Shown here piece by piece: positions 13,148-20,910 of a DNA stretch of 32,874 nt; position 1 is the stretch's first letter; each line of letters opens with the position of its first letter. Below the pieces are notes generated by a model. The model ran no database searches, was not told where the DNA came from, and worked only from the letters and a program-made list of their open reading frames with translations. Source of the stretch: Xanthomonas sp. GTDB lineage: Bacteria > Pseudomonadota > Gammaproteobacteria > Xanthomonadales > SZUA-5. The stretch spans positions 1 through 32,874 of the forward strand of contig JAIMJQ010000026.1 of NCBI GenBank assembly GCA_020693165.1, written 5' to 3'. The translations under genes and the position numbers were made by a program.

Positions 13148-13749
13148 ATGCGCATGTCCTGCTGACCGGTTTCGAACCCTTCGCGGGGGATGCCCGCAAT
13201 CCGTCGTCCGAGGCCTGTGCGCGGCTCGATGGCAGCCAGATCCGCGGTCGCCAGGTGCGCAGCCTGTGCCTGCCGACCGCATTCAGTGCCGCGGCGCTGC
13301 GCCTGCTGCGCGAGATCGCGCGCGATCCCCCGGCGTTGGTGATCGCGACCGGTCTGGCCGGCGATCGAGCCCAGATCACGCCGGAGCGCTTCGCGCTGAA
13401 CTTCGCCGACGCACGCATCGCCGACAACCGCGGCCGCCAGCCACGCGAACGCACGCTCATCCGTGGAGCGCCACTGGCCTACGCCAGCACCTTGCCCGTT
13501 TCGCGCATCGTCGAGCGCCTGCGCGCGGCCGGCATCCCGGCGGCGCCGTCGCTGTCGGCCGGCGCCTTCGTCTGCAACGAACTGTTCTTCCGCCTGCGCC
13601 ACGCGCTGGAAGGCAGCACCGTGCGCGCTGGCTTCATCCATCTGCCGTATGCCAGCGAGCAGGTGGTCGACCGCCCCGGCGTGCCGAGCCTGCCGCTGGC
13701 GACGCTGGCGGATGGGCTGCGGATTGCCATCGAGACCTCGCTCGCGTAG
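13144..13749 (+). CDS. pcp: pyroglutamyl-peptidase I (peptidase family C15)
   Basis: A 201-residue cysteine peptidase that removes N-terminal pyroglutamate from peptides, releasing 5-oxoproline for the PxpABC enzyme encoded upstream. The catalytic triad is visible: Glu81 in QITPERFALNFADARIADN, Cys144 in SAGAFVCNELFF and His166 in GFIHLPYASEQ. The N-terminus VLLTGFEPFAGDARNPS is typical. No signal peptide, so it acts in the cytosol, implying that pyroglutamyl peptides are imported or made inside. Last gene of the operon; the start overlaps DUF979 by four bases. Confidence 0.96.
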   Translation: MNAHVLLTGFEPFAGDARNPSSEACARLDGSQIRGRQVRSLCLPTAFSAAALRLLREIARDPPALVIATGLAGDRAQITPERFALNFADARIADNRGRQPRERTLIRGAPLAYASTLPVSRIVERLRAAGIPAAPSLSAGAFVCNELFFRLRHALEGSTVRAGFIHLPYASEQVVDRPGVPSLPLATLADGLRIAIETSLA

Positions 13750-13876
13750 CCGGCTGTGCGCGCTGCGCGCGTTCAGCGGGGGCTGGCAGCACGCTCGCTC
13801 CGGCGAACGCTTGCGCCGAGCACCGGCCTACGCCCGCGCTGCGCTATCGTTGGCATTCACAACCGGATAGATCCCG

Positions 13877-14545
13877 ATGGCCCGATTGGTCGAACTAGCC
13901 GCCATCGACGGCGCACACATCCACGCCGACCTGGCGCTGCCCGGGAACGCCAACGGTATTGGCCTGGTCGTGATCCAGGAGGTGTTCGGCGTCACCGCGC
14001 ACATCCGCGCGGTGGCCGCCGATTACGCGACGCACGGCTACGCGGTGCTGGCGCCACGGCTGTTCGACCGCATCGAAGCGGGCGTCGAACTCGCCTGCGA
14101 CGACGCTGGCATGGCGCGCGGGCGCGAGTTGGTCGGGCAGCTGGGATTCGACGCGCCGTTGCGCGATGTGGGCGCCGCTGCAGACTGGCTGCTGGCACAC
14201 GGCTTCCGATCGGTCGCGGTGGTCGGTTATTGCTGGGGCGGCGTGGTCGCCTACCTCGCGGCCACCCGGCTCGGCCTGCCGGCGGTGAGCTACTACGGGC
14301 GGCTGGTGCCGCAGTTCCTGCACGAGCGCCCGCAGGCCGCGTTGCTGTTCCATTTCGGTGAACGCGATGCGCTGATCCCGAAAGCCGCCGTCGATGCGAT
14401 TGCGGCGCGCCTGCCGCAGGTGCCGTTGCACCGATATCCGGCTGGGCACGCCTTCAATCGACTTGGCGATCCGCATGGTGATCCGGCCTGTGCGATGCTG
14501 GCGCAGGAGCGCACACTGGCATTCTTGCAGACTCAGCTGGGGTAG
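13877..14545 (+). CDS. dienelactone hydrolase family protein
   Basis: A 222-residue alpha/beta hydrolase with a cysteine nucleophile. The triad is Cys119 in GYCWGG, Asp164 in GERDALIP and His191 in AGHAFN, in the order and spacing of carboxymethylenebutenolidases. The N-terminal VVIQEVFGVTAHIRAVAADYATHGYAVLAPRL is also a family hallmark. No signal peptide. No other chloroaromatic-degradation gene is nearby, so the true substrate is unknown; members of this family act on various lactones and esters. The next gene begins 8 nt after the stop, suggesting co-transcription. Confidence 0.92.
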   Translation: MARLVELAAIDGAHIHADLALPGNANGIGLVVIQEVFGVTAHIRAVAADYATHGYAVLAPRLFDRIEAGVELACDDAGMARGRELVGQLGFDAPLRDVGAAADWLLAHGFRSVAVVGYCWGGVVAYLAATRLGLPAVSYYGRLVPQFLHERPQAALLFHFGERDALIPKAAVDAIAARLPQVPLHRYPAGHAFNRLGDPHGDPACAMLAQERTLAFLQTQLG

Positions 14546-14553
14546 ACCGGGCG

Positions 14554-14985
14554 ATGAGCGAATTCGAACTCGATCCACGCCTGGCGGGCGACAGTGTCGG
14601 TCTCGGCGATATCGGGTCCATCCACGTGCGCGCGATGGCGACCGCGCCCTGGCCCTGGCTGGTGTTGATTCCGAAGCATCCGGAGGCGGTGGAACTGCAC
14701 GATCTGCCGGCACCGATCAGAGACGAACTGTGGGCGCTGGCCGGTGCGCTGGGTCCGATCCTCAAGCGCGAATTCGATGGCGACAAGCTCAACATCGGCG
14801 CGCTCGGCAATGTCGTCGCGCAACTGCATTTGCACCTCATCGTGCGCCAGGTCGGCGACCCCGGCTGGCCGAGCCCGGTATGGGGCCGCAACGAAGCCGA
14901 GCTTGGCGCCGAGGCCGCCGCCGAGCGCCAGCAGCGCCTGCACCAGTGCCTGTGCGCACTGGCCGGAGAGAGGCTGCAGGCGTAA
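14554..14985 (+). CDS. HIT-family nucleotide hydrolase/transferase
   Basis: A 143-residue histidine-triad protein. The motif region reads NVVAQLHLHLIVRQVGDPGWPSPVWG: the last two histidines of the H-x-H-x-H triad are present but the first position is Gln. This Gln variant looks like the small proteobacterial subgroup with 'QLH.H' cores, in which the catalytic middle histidine is retained. Likely substrate is a dinucleoside polyphosphate or nucleoside phosphoramidate; not determinable here. Tightly linked behind the dienelactone hydrolase-like gene. Confidence 0.88.
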   Translation: MSEFELDPRLAGDSVGLGDIGSIHVRAMATAPWPWLVLIPKHPEAVELHDLPAPIRDELWALAGALGPILKREFDGDKLNIGALGNVVAQLHLHLIVRQVGDPGWPSPVWGRNEAELGAEAAAERQQRLHQCLCALAGERLQA

Positions 14986-15060
14986 ACGGAGGGCAGGGCA
15001 GGGTTGATGCCTGGGCGCACCACGGCGCTCACTGGACACATCGCGGGTGACCGAAGAACA

Positions 15061-15101
15061 GTTTTGTCCTTTGCGTCCTTTGCGTCCTTTGCGGACAAAA
15101 G
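15061..15101. repeat. GGACGCAAA-family array, copy with about two full units
   Basis: Reads TTTTGTCC, then TTTGCGTCC twice, then TTTGCGGACAAAA. The ends TTTTGTCC and GGACAAAA are inverted repeats. The same design occurs at 21684-21703 (no full unit) and 31601-31657 (four perfect units). Located between the convergent HIT-family and beta-CASP genes. Confidence 0.85.
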
Positions 15102-15184
15102 GCATTCCAACGCGTCGCCGCGCAGTTCGATAGGAGACGACGTTCCGGACTGGGGCAACCCAGTGCCGAGGAAGCGTTGCGACC

Positions 15185-16576
15185 TCAGATCGTCCTTTCC
15201 ATCCCTGGCCTCGCGAGCGTGGCCTCGCAGCCGTAGCGGCTGCGCAGTTCCTTCGCCAGGATCTCGCGCGCCTTGTCTTCGCCGTGGACAAGGTAGACCG
15301 GGGGCTTGTCGCGGAAGTGCGCGTACCAGTTCAGCAGTCCCTGCTGGTCGGCGTGCGCCGAGAGGCCGCCGACGGTGTGGATGCGCGCGTTGACGCGGAT
15401 GATCTCGTTGAAGATGCGCACCGTCGAATGGCCGTCGACCAGTTGCCGCCCGAGGGTGCCCTGGGCCTGGTAGCCGACGATCATCACGTGGGCGCCAGGA
15501 CGCCACAGGTTGTGCTTGAGGTGATGGCGCACGCGACCGCCATTGCACATGCCCGATCCGGCGATGAAGATGCAACCATTCGTGTGTCGGTTGAGTTCGC
15601 GCGATTCCTCCATCGAGTCGACGAAGCGCAGACCTGGCAGCGTGAACGGATCTTCGCCATCGCTCCATTGAGTGCGACCGGCGTGGTCGAACAACTTCAC
15701 GTGGCGCCGATAGACGTCGACCACCCTGGTTGCCATCGGGCTGTCGAGGTAGACCTTCCAGCGCTTCATGCCCCATTCGTCGTAGTGCTTGGCGAACCAG
15801 TACAGCAGTTCCTGGCTGCGCCCGACGGCGAAGGCGGGAATGATGACGTTGCCGCCGCTGGCGCGCGCGGCATCCAGCACTTCGCCGATTTCGACGATGG
15901 TCTGGTCGCGCGGGCGGTGTAGGCGATCGCCGTAGGTGCTTTCCAGCATCACCAGGTCGGCCTCACCGACCGGCGTGGCGTCGCGCATGATCGGCGTGCC
16001 GTCCGGGCCGATATCGCCGCTGAACACCAGTTTGCGCTCGCCGGCGCCTTCGTCGATCCAGATCTCGACGATCGCGGCGCCGAGGATGTGGCCGGCGTCC
16101 TGCAGGCGCAGGTGGACGCCGGGGAATAATTCGATGCGCTGGTCGTAGTCGTGGCCGCGCATGCGTCCCAGGGTTACGCCCACATCCTCAAGGCTGTAGA
16201 GCGGTTCCAGCAGCTTCAGCCCGCGGCGCGCGCGCATGCGGTTGCTGTGCTCGACATCGGCGGCCGCCAGCCGCGCCGAGTCCTCCAGCATCACTCGCAC
16301 CAGATCGGCGGTGGCGGTCTGCGTGTGGACCTTGCCGTTGTAGCCGCGCTTGACCAGCAGCGGCAGGCGTCCGCAGTGGTCGACGTGGGCGTGGCTGAGG
16401 ATCACCGCGTCGATATCGGAGGGATCGAACGGGAAGTTTTCGCGGTTGCGCGTATCTTCTTCGCGACCGCCCTGGATCATGCCGCAGTCGAGCAGGATCT
16501 TCTTGCCGGCCGCCCGCAACAGGTGACAGGAACCGGTGACTTCACCGGCCGCGCCGAGGAACTGGATCGAAGCCAT
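15185..16576 (-). CDS. metallo-beta-lactamase/beta-CASP family ribonuclease-like protein
   Basis: A 463-residue cytosolic MBL-fold protein of the YSH1/CPSF type. The zinc motif HAHVDHCG is at residues 62-68. The beta-CASP region is represented by MLESTYGDRLHRPRD, IPAFAVGRSQELLYW and IAGSGMCNGGRVRHHL, and the C-terminal RMMBL motif by VGGLSAHADQQGLLNWY followed by VYLVHGEDKARE. Members are RNA endo/exonucleases or RNA-processing factors; the exact substrate is unknown. It is the last gene of a four-gene minus-strand run, 74 nt after the sulfurtransferase. Confidence 0.93.
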   Translation of the reverse strand: MASIQFLGAAGEVTGSCHLLRAAGKKILLDCGMIQGGREEDTRNRENFPFDPSDIDAVILSHAHVDHCGRLPLLVKRGYNGKVHTQTATADLVRVMLEDSARLAAADVEHSNRMRARRGLKLLEPLYSLEDVGVTLGRMRGHDYDQRIELFPGVHLRLQDAGHILGAAIVEIWIDEGAGERKLVFSGDIGPDGTPIMRDATPVGEADLVMLESTYGDRLHRPRDQTIVEIGEVLDAARASGGNVIIPAFAVGRSQELLYWFAKHYDEWGMKRWKVYLDSPMATRVVDVYRRHVKLFDHAGRTQWSDGEDPFTLPGLRFVDSMEESRELNRHTNGCIFIAGSGMCNGGRVRHHLKHNLWRPGAHVMIVGYQAQGTLGRQLVDGHSTVRIFNEIIRVNARIHTVGGLSAHADQQGLLNWYAHFRDKPPVYLVHGEDKAREILAKELRSRYGCEATLARPGMERTI

Positions 16577-16650
16577 CGCGCATCTCGCAGTCGTTCAGTT
16601 CTGCCGACGATACGCTGTAGACCGGAGCAGGTTAAACGCGGAGACGCGGT

Positions 16651-17511
16651 TTACGCCCCAACTGCGACCGGCCGCGACGGATCGGTGATCCAGCCGCTCC
16701 ACGAATCCGGGTACAGGCGTGAGCCGCGCAGGCCGGCGACGTCCATGGCCAGGCGGTTGTGGCAGGCGGTCACGCCCGAGCCACACATGTGGACAACGCT
16801 GGTCGCGGCGCGACCGCGCAGCAGTTGCGTGAACTCGGTGCGCAATTGCGAGGCCTCCTTGAAGCGTCCGTCGTCGCCGAGGTTGTCGGTGAATGGGCGA
16901 TTGAGCGCGCCCGGAACATGGCCGGCGACCGGGTCGAGCGGTTCTGTCTCGCCACGAAAGCGAGGGCCGGCGCGAGCGTCGAGCAAGGTCAGCGTGCCGT
17001 TGGCGAGTCCCTTGGCGACGGCGTCAGCGCTCGCCCAGGCGTCGGCAGCGAGCAGCAGATGCTCAGGCAGCCGGCTTGTTGGGTAATTCGGCGCAGGGAC
17101 GGTCTCCAACGGCAGTCCGGCACGCTGCCACGCGGCAAAGCCACCGTTCAGCACTTTGACCTGGGTGTAGCCAGTCGCGCGCAGCAGCCACCAGAGTCGG
17201 GCCGCATAGGCGCCGGAATCCTGGTCGTAAGCGACGACTGCGGTGTGCCGGGTGATGTCGAGTCGGGCCAGCGACGCTGCCAGCGCGGCCATGCTCGGCA
17301 GTGGATGGCGGCCGTGCTCGGCCACCTGCGACAGGTCCGAGAGGTCGCGGTTGAGATCGGCGTAGCGCGCGTGCGGCAGCCGCGATTGGTCGTAGAGCCG
17401 GCGCCCGGCGTCGACATCGGCGAGATCGAAACGGCAGTCGATGATTCGCAGGCCAGGTTCGGTGAGGCGTGTCGCCAGATCAGCGATGGAAATCAGCGGG
17501 GTCGAAGCCAT
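16651..17511 (-). CDS. sseA: sulfurtransferase, 3-mercaptopyruvate type (two rhodanese domains)
   Basis: A 286-residue protein with two rhodanese domains. The first (about 8-135) is inactive by its lack of a catalytic cysteine loop; the second ends in the active loop MCGSGVTACHN with Cys243. CGSGVTAC is the loop type of 3-mercaptopyruvate sulfurtransferases, while thiosulfate sulfurtransferases usually have a basic loop. Predicted to move sulfane sulfur from mercaptopyruvate to cyanide or thiol acceptors. The ATG at 17511 overlaps the end of the upstream Nudix gene by about 32 nt, indicating tight coupling. Confidence 0.93.
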   Translation of the reverse strand: MASTPLISIADLATRLTEPGLRIIDCRFDLADVDAGRRLYDQSRLPHARYADLNRDLSDLSQVAEHGRHPLPSMAALAASLARLDITRHTAVVAYDQDSGAYAARLWWLLRATGYTQVKVLNGGFAAWQRAGLPLETVPAPNYPTSRLPEHLLLAADAWASADAVAKGLANGTLTLLDARAGPRFRGETEPLDPVAGHVPGALNRPFTDNLGDDGRFKEASQLRTEFTQLLRGRAATSVVHMCGSGVTACHNRLAMDVAGLRGSRLYPDSWSGWITDPSRPVAVGA

Positions 17512-18145
17512 GGCGGTCAAGGCGCTCCAGCAGATTCACCCACATGCCCGCAGTGGCGCCCCAGATGTAGCGGTCGCCGAACGGGAAGACATAGTAGCTG
17601 CGCAGCCGACCGCGGAAGTGGCGTTCTTCGCGCTTCAGGTTGCGACGGTCGAGCAGAAACTGGAGCGGAACCTCGAAGACTTCCTCGACCTCGCGTGCGT
17701 CCGGCACGCTCGACGCCTGCGGGTCAATGATTCCGACGACCGGCGTTACCGCAAAGGCGCTGATGGTGCCGTAGACATCCAGCAATCCAAGCGGACGCAC
17801 ACTCGCCGGTGCGATGCCGAGTTCCTCCTGGGTTTCACGCAGGGCGCCTGCCACGGCATCACAGTCGCACGCCTCGATGCGGCCACCCGGAAAACTGATC
17901 TGGCCGCCGTGCTGCGGCAGGTTCTGGGTGCGCTTGGTCAGCAGCACCTGCCAGCCGTGCGCGCGGGGCACCAGACCCACCAGCACCGCAGCCGGCCGCA
18001 AGCGCTGGCCCGCGGGCAGCAATCCGTCGAGTTCATCGAGGTTGCAGGGCACAGCTTCGCTGGCGTCGAGCGGACGCAACGCAGCCGTGAGTTTCGCGAC
18101 CCAGTCGGCGCTTGCCGGCAGCGGCCGGACCGCCGCGTCAATCAC
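17480..18145 (-). CDS. Nudix hydrolase, CoA pyrophosphatase (NudL/YeaB) type
   Basis: A 221-residue Nudix protein with the NudL/UPF0035 signature LLTKRTQNLPQHGGQISFPGGRIE leading into the catalytic helix ALRETQEELGI. Predicted to cleave CoA or CoA derivatives to phosphopantetheine compounds and 3',5'-ADP. The glutamate of the GX5E part of the classical box is not present in its usual place, a deviation also common in NudL. Start is uncertain: a GTG at 18145 gives an 8-nt overlap with the preceding gene, while an ATG at 18175 would give 38 nt; neither has a clear ribosome binding site. The end overlaps the sulfurtransferase gene. Confidence 0.88.
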   Translation of the reverse strand: MIDAAVRPLPASADWVAKLTAALRPLDASEAVPCNLDELDGLLPAGQRLRPAAVLVGLVPRAHGWQVLLTKRTQNLPQHGGQISFPGGRIEACDCDAVAGALRETQEELGIAPASVRPLGLLDVYGTISAFAVTPVVGIIDPQASSVPDAREVEEVFEVPLQFLLDRRNLKREERHFRGRLRSYYVFPFGDRYIWGATAGMWVNLLERLDRHGFDPADFHR

Positions 18146-18338
18146 GACGGCGCTCGCGCAGCGGCAACACCTCATCCATGATCCGGCGCCGTTCGGCGTC
18201 CGGCAGTTGGCGCCAGGCGCCGATTTCAGCTCCGGTGCGCAGGCAGCCGGTGCACAAGCCGTCGTCGCCGAGGGAGCAAACGCCGATGCAGGGCGACAGT
18301 GCCGCCGACGTTGCGGGTGTAGTCAAAGTCCAGTCCAT
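18138..18338 (-). CDS. DUF1289 family protein
   Basis: A 66-residue protein with the DUF1289 pattern SPCIGVCSLGDDGLCTGCLRTGAEIGAWRQLPDAERRRIM: four cysteines arranged as CxxxC...CxxC, suggestive of a small metal or Fe-S binding domain. Function unknown. The ATG at 18338 places the cysteine motif near the N-terminus as usual; a TTG at 18407 would add an unconserved extension. First gene of the minus-strand run and possibly nearly leaderless, with a TACACT hexamer about 11 bases before the start. It diverges from the gene at 18461. Confidence 0.85.
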   Translation of the reverse strand: MDWTLTTPATSAALSPCIGVCSLGDDGLCTGCLRTGAEIGAWRQLPDAERRRIMDEVLPLRERRRD

Positions 18339-18460
18339 ACTGCAAAGTGTATCGCTTGCCAGGGCCGATTCATGCGTGAAAGCATCGCCGTCATGAATTC
18401 GACGCAATCATATCCGCCCGGCGTTCAGGTCCTGTCTACCCCAGCGCCGGCGGCCCGCGG

Positions 18461-18880
18461 GTGCTAGCGGTCGCCGGCAAGATCCTGCGCGATTACGGAC
18501 GCGTGCTGGGCGAAATCGAGCCCGGCTGCGCGGCGTTGCCGCAGTCGTTCCTGCCGCATCCGCGCGGCGCCATCCAGGAAGCCACCTTGCGCGTCCTGGC
18601 CAGGCTGGATCCGTCCGACGACGCGCTGCGCGACGCACTGATCCGCGGTTTCGTGTTTTTGGCACAGTTCGTCGACGACGACAAAGCCGAACGGGTAGCC
18701 GATGGGCAGGCGCAGATGGACGCTCTGGCGCTGGAAGCCGGCGCCGAGCCGCAATCGCCGCAAGCCCACGATGCGCTGCGCATCGTCAACCAGATCAAGG
18801 TGGAAATGGAGCAGGCACTGATCCAGGCCTGCCAGGCGGCGAAAATCCCGCTGTCGCGGGCGCCGTCGTTGCTCAAGTAG
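18461..18880 (+). CDS. hypothetical protein, alpha-helical
   Basis: A 139-residue soluble protein I do not recognise. It is rich in Ala, Leu, Asp and Glu and looks mostly helical, with a region RGFVFLAQFVDDDKAERVADGQAQMDALAL and a C-terminus ending SRAPSLLK. The only standard start in frame after the upstream stop is GTG at 18461, without a strong ribosome binding site. Codon use resembles the neighbours and a strong hairpin follows directly, which support a real gene. Confidence 0.7.
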   Translation: MLAVAGKILRDYGRVLGEIEPGCAALPQSFLPHPRGAIQEATLRVLARLDPSDDALRDALIRGFVFLAQFVDDDKAERVADGQAQMDALALEAGAEPQSPQAHDALRIVNQIKVEMEQALIQACQAAKIPLSRAPSLLK

Positions 18881-18911
18881 CCTGGTGTACGCGCGAAGCG
18901 CGTACACCAGG
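18881..18911. terminator. 14-bp perfect hairpin after the hypothetical gene
   Basis: CCTGGTGTACGCGC, loop GAA, then its exact complement. It begins at the base after the stop codon of the upstream gene. There is no T-run, so termination is likely but not proven; alternatively it is a mobile palindrome. Confidence 0.55.
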
Positions 18912-18934
18912 GCAGTGAAGCAGTTGGTAGTCAT

Positions 18935-18994
18935 TGGTGAGTGGCAACAGCAGGAGTGAGGCGATGCCGCGCTTTTGCCACTTGCCACTCACCA
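18935..18994. repeat. inverted repeat TGGTGAGTGGCAA / TTGCCACTCACCA
   Basis: Two perfect 13-bp arms (18935-18947 and 18982-18994) enclosing 34 nt, between the hypothetical gene and the 3' end of the FKBP gene. Could be a terminator for the FKBP gene or a short repeat element. Confidence 0.6.
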
Positions 18995-19030
18995 TGGTGC
19001 GCGTCGGAGCCGCGCTTGCCGATGACCGCT

Positions 19031-19759
19031 TTACTTCACTTCAATCAGCTTGATGTCGAAAACCAGTGCCTGGTTCGGGCCGATCGGGCGCGGGCCGCGC
19101 TCGGCGTAGGCCATTTCCGGCGGCAGGAAGATCTGCCAGTGGTCGCCCACGCGCATCAGCGGCAGCACTTCCTGCCAGCCCTTCAGCACCTGGTTGACCT
19201 GGAACTTGGCCGGCACGCCGCGGGCAAACGAGCTGTCGAACTCGAAGCCGGTGATCAGCGAACCGCGGTAATGCACGGTGACTTCGCTGGTGGCAGTCGG
19301 GCGCGTACCGTTGCCTTCCTCGATCACGCGGTACTGGATACCCGACGGCAGCGCGATGATGCCCTTCTTGCTGCGGTTCTCGGCCATGAACTTGGTGCTG
19401 GCGGCCTTGTTCTCACTGGCGAGTTTGTTGAACTTGGCTTCGGATTCGGCCCGCAACTTGGATTCAAGCAGTTCCATCTGCGCGGCGAGTTGCTCGCGCG
19501 GATAGGCTACTTCCTTGCCGCTGAAACCATCTTGCAGGGCGCGGATCACGCCATTGATGTCGATGTCGACGCCGCGTTCCTTGAGATCGGCGCCGAACTG
19601 GTAGCCGATGGCATAGCTCATCTTGGCCTTGTCCATCGCCACCGCAGGCGCGGCAGGCGCAGCCGGAGCAGCCGGAGCAGCGCTCGGGGCCGGGGTCTGC
19701 GCCCAGGCGGACAGCGAGAACACGGCAGCGGCAACCGCCGCCAATTGGGTAAATTTCAT
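19031..19759 (-). CDS. FKBP-type peptidyl-prolyl cis-trans isomerase (FkpA/Mip-like), exported
   Basis: A 242-residue periplasmic or outer-membrane associated folding catalyst. Residues 1-21 form a Sec signal peptide (cleavage near AWAQ), followed by an Ala/Pro linker of AAP repeats. An FKBP N-terminal dimerisation domain spans roughly 43-140 (MSYAIGYQFGADLKERG, then a long charged helix), and the isomerase domain about 145-242 shows VTVHYRGSLITGFEFDSSF, VLKGWQEVLPLMRVGDHWQIFLPPEMAYAERG and LVFDIKLIEV. A strong GGAGG site precedes the ATG. Confidence 0.95.
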   Translation of the reverse strand: MKFTQLAAVAAAVFSLSAWAQTPAPSAAPAAPAAPAAPAVAMDKAKMSYAIGYQFGADLKERGVDIDINGVIRALQDGFSGKEVAYPREQLAAQMELLESKLRAESEAKFNKLASENKAASTKFMAENRSKKGIIALPSGIQYRVIEEGNGTRPTATSEVTVHYRGSLITGFEFDSSFARGVPAKFQVNQVLKGWQEVLPLMRVGDHWQIFLPPEMAYAERGPRPIGPNQALVFDIKLIEVK

Positions 19760-19991
19760 TGAAACCTCCGAAGAAACGGGGATGCATCGGGCCGTTATTG
19801 CTTTTGTACGCGGCGCGACGCGCTGGTGAGAGCCGCGCGGATTCTAAGGGATGCAGTTGTCAAAGGTCACCCTAATCGGTGCCGAAGGGCCTCGGTGCGG
19901 TGAAAGCCGTTCAGGTGGGGCGCCGTTGTGCGAGAGTGTGCGGCCAAGAGGGCAGGTGACAGCAGATTCGCAGCGCGCTTGAATTTTTACC
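19760..19991. other. first part of the 477-nt gap before pspA
   Basis: Upstream region of the FKBP gene (its GGAGG site lies just before 19759). Nothing else could be assigned; no open frame here has gene-like features. Confidence 0.4.
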
Positions 19992-20071
19992 TGCCCTCGT
20001 GCCCTCGTGCCCTCCTGCCCTCGTGCCCTCGTGCCCTCGTGCCCTCGTGCCCTCGTGCCCTCGTGCCCTCA
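19992..20071. repeat. 8-bp tandem repeat, ten copies of TGCCCTCG
   Basis: Ten contiguous 8-bp units; the third is TGCCCTCC and the last TGCCCTCA, the others identical. Lies about 100 bp upstream of the predicted psp promoter. As the unit is not a multiple of three, it is not a protein repeat. A likely variable-number locus. Confidence 0.95.
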
Positions 20072-20172
20072 ATGGCGAATTCCACAAACTGATGGCGGTC
20101 CTCACCATCCGGCCGCAGCAGTTTCAATCTTGCCAGCCAGGCGTCACCAACAAAAACAAAGACTTGTGGGCT

Positions 20173-20188
20173 TGGCACGAGACTTGGA
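20173..20188 (+). promoter_or_regulatory. sigma-54-like promoter for pspABC
   Basis: TGGCACGAGACTTGGA matches the -24/-12 consensus TGGCAC-N5-TTGC[AT] with correct spacing and one deviation (GG instead of GC at -12). It lies 49 nt upstream of the pspA start. Sigma-54 dependence with the activator PspF is known for psp operons of enterobacteria. No pspF gene occurs in this window. No enhancer site could be picked by eye. Confidence 0.6.
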
Positions 20189-20236
20189 ACGACTGTGGTA
20201 CCCGAACAGGGTCATGAATCCACAGGAGAACGCAAC

Positions 20237-20905
20237 ATGGGTGTCTTTTCCCGCCTTTCCGACATCATCAACGCGAATCTGAATTCGCTGCTGGACAAGG
20301 CCGAGGATCCCGAGAAGATCGTCAGGCTGATGATCCAGGAAATGGAAGATACGCTGGTCGAAGTCCGCTCGGCCGCGGCCAAGGTCATCGCCGAGCGCAA
20401 GGAGCGCGAGCGCCAGTTGGGTCTGCTCGACCAGGAACAGCTCGATTGGGAGCACAAGGCAGAACTAGCCCTGCGCAAGGACCGCGAGGATCTGGCCAGG
20501 ATGGCGCTGTCGCACAAGGCGACGCTCGGCGACCAGAGCAAGGCGGTGGCGCACGATCTGGTCGTGCTCGGCGAGAACCTCGCCAAGCTCAACGACGACA
20601 TCGCCAAGCTGCAGGCCAAGTTGCAGGACGCCAAGGCACGCCAGCGCACCATCGTCATCCGCGCCCAGAATGCGCAGACTTCGCTGAAGGCGCGCACGCA
20701 GATCCACTCGGCCAGGATCGACGACATGCTGAATCGTTTCGATTATGCCGAACGGCGCATTGACGCGGTCGAGGCGCAGGCCGAATCTCTGGATTTGGGT
20801 CGCGCGAAGACGCTGAATCAGGCGTTCGCGGACCTCGAGTCCGAAGAGCGCATCAAGGGTGAGCTCGAAGCGCTCAAGGCCCGTGTCCAGCAGCCCAAGG
20901 GGTAA
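20237..20905 (+). CDS. pspA: phage shock protein A (PspA/IM30 family)
   Basis: A 222-residue, almost entirely coiled-coil peripheral membrane protein of the ESCRT-III-like PspA/Vipp1 family, which stabilises stressed inner membranes and in E. coli also inhibits PspF. The N-terminal amphipathic helix MGVFSRLSDIINANLNSLLDKAEDPEK and the next segment IVRLMIQEMEDTLVEVRSAAAKVIAERKE are diagnostic. A CAGGAG ribosome binding site supports the ATG at 20237. pspB begins 5 nt after the stop. Confidence 0.96.
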   Translation: MGVFSRLSDIINANLNSLLDKAEDPEKIVRLMIQEMEDTLVEVRSAAAKVIAERKERERQLGLLDQEQLDWEHKAELALRKDREDLARMALSHKATLGDQSKAVAHDLVVLGENLAKLNDDIAKLQAKLQDAKARQRTIVIRAQNAQTSLKARTQIHSARIDDMLNRFDYAERRIDAVEAQAESLDLGRAKTLNQAFADLESEERIKGELEALKARVQQPKG

Positions 20906-20910
20906 CGACG

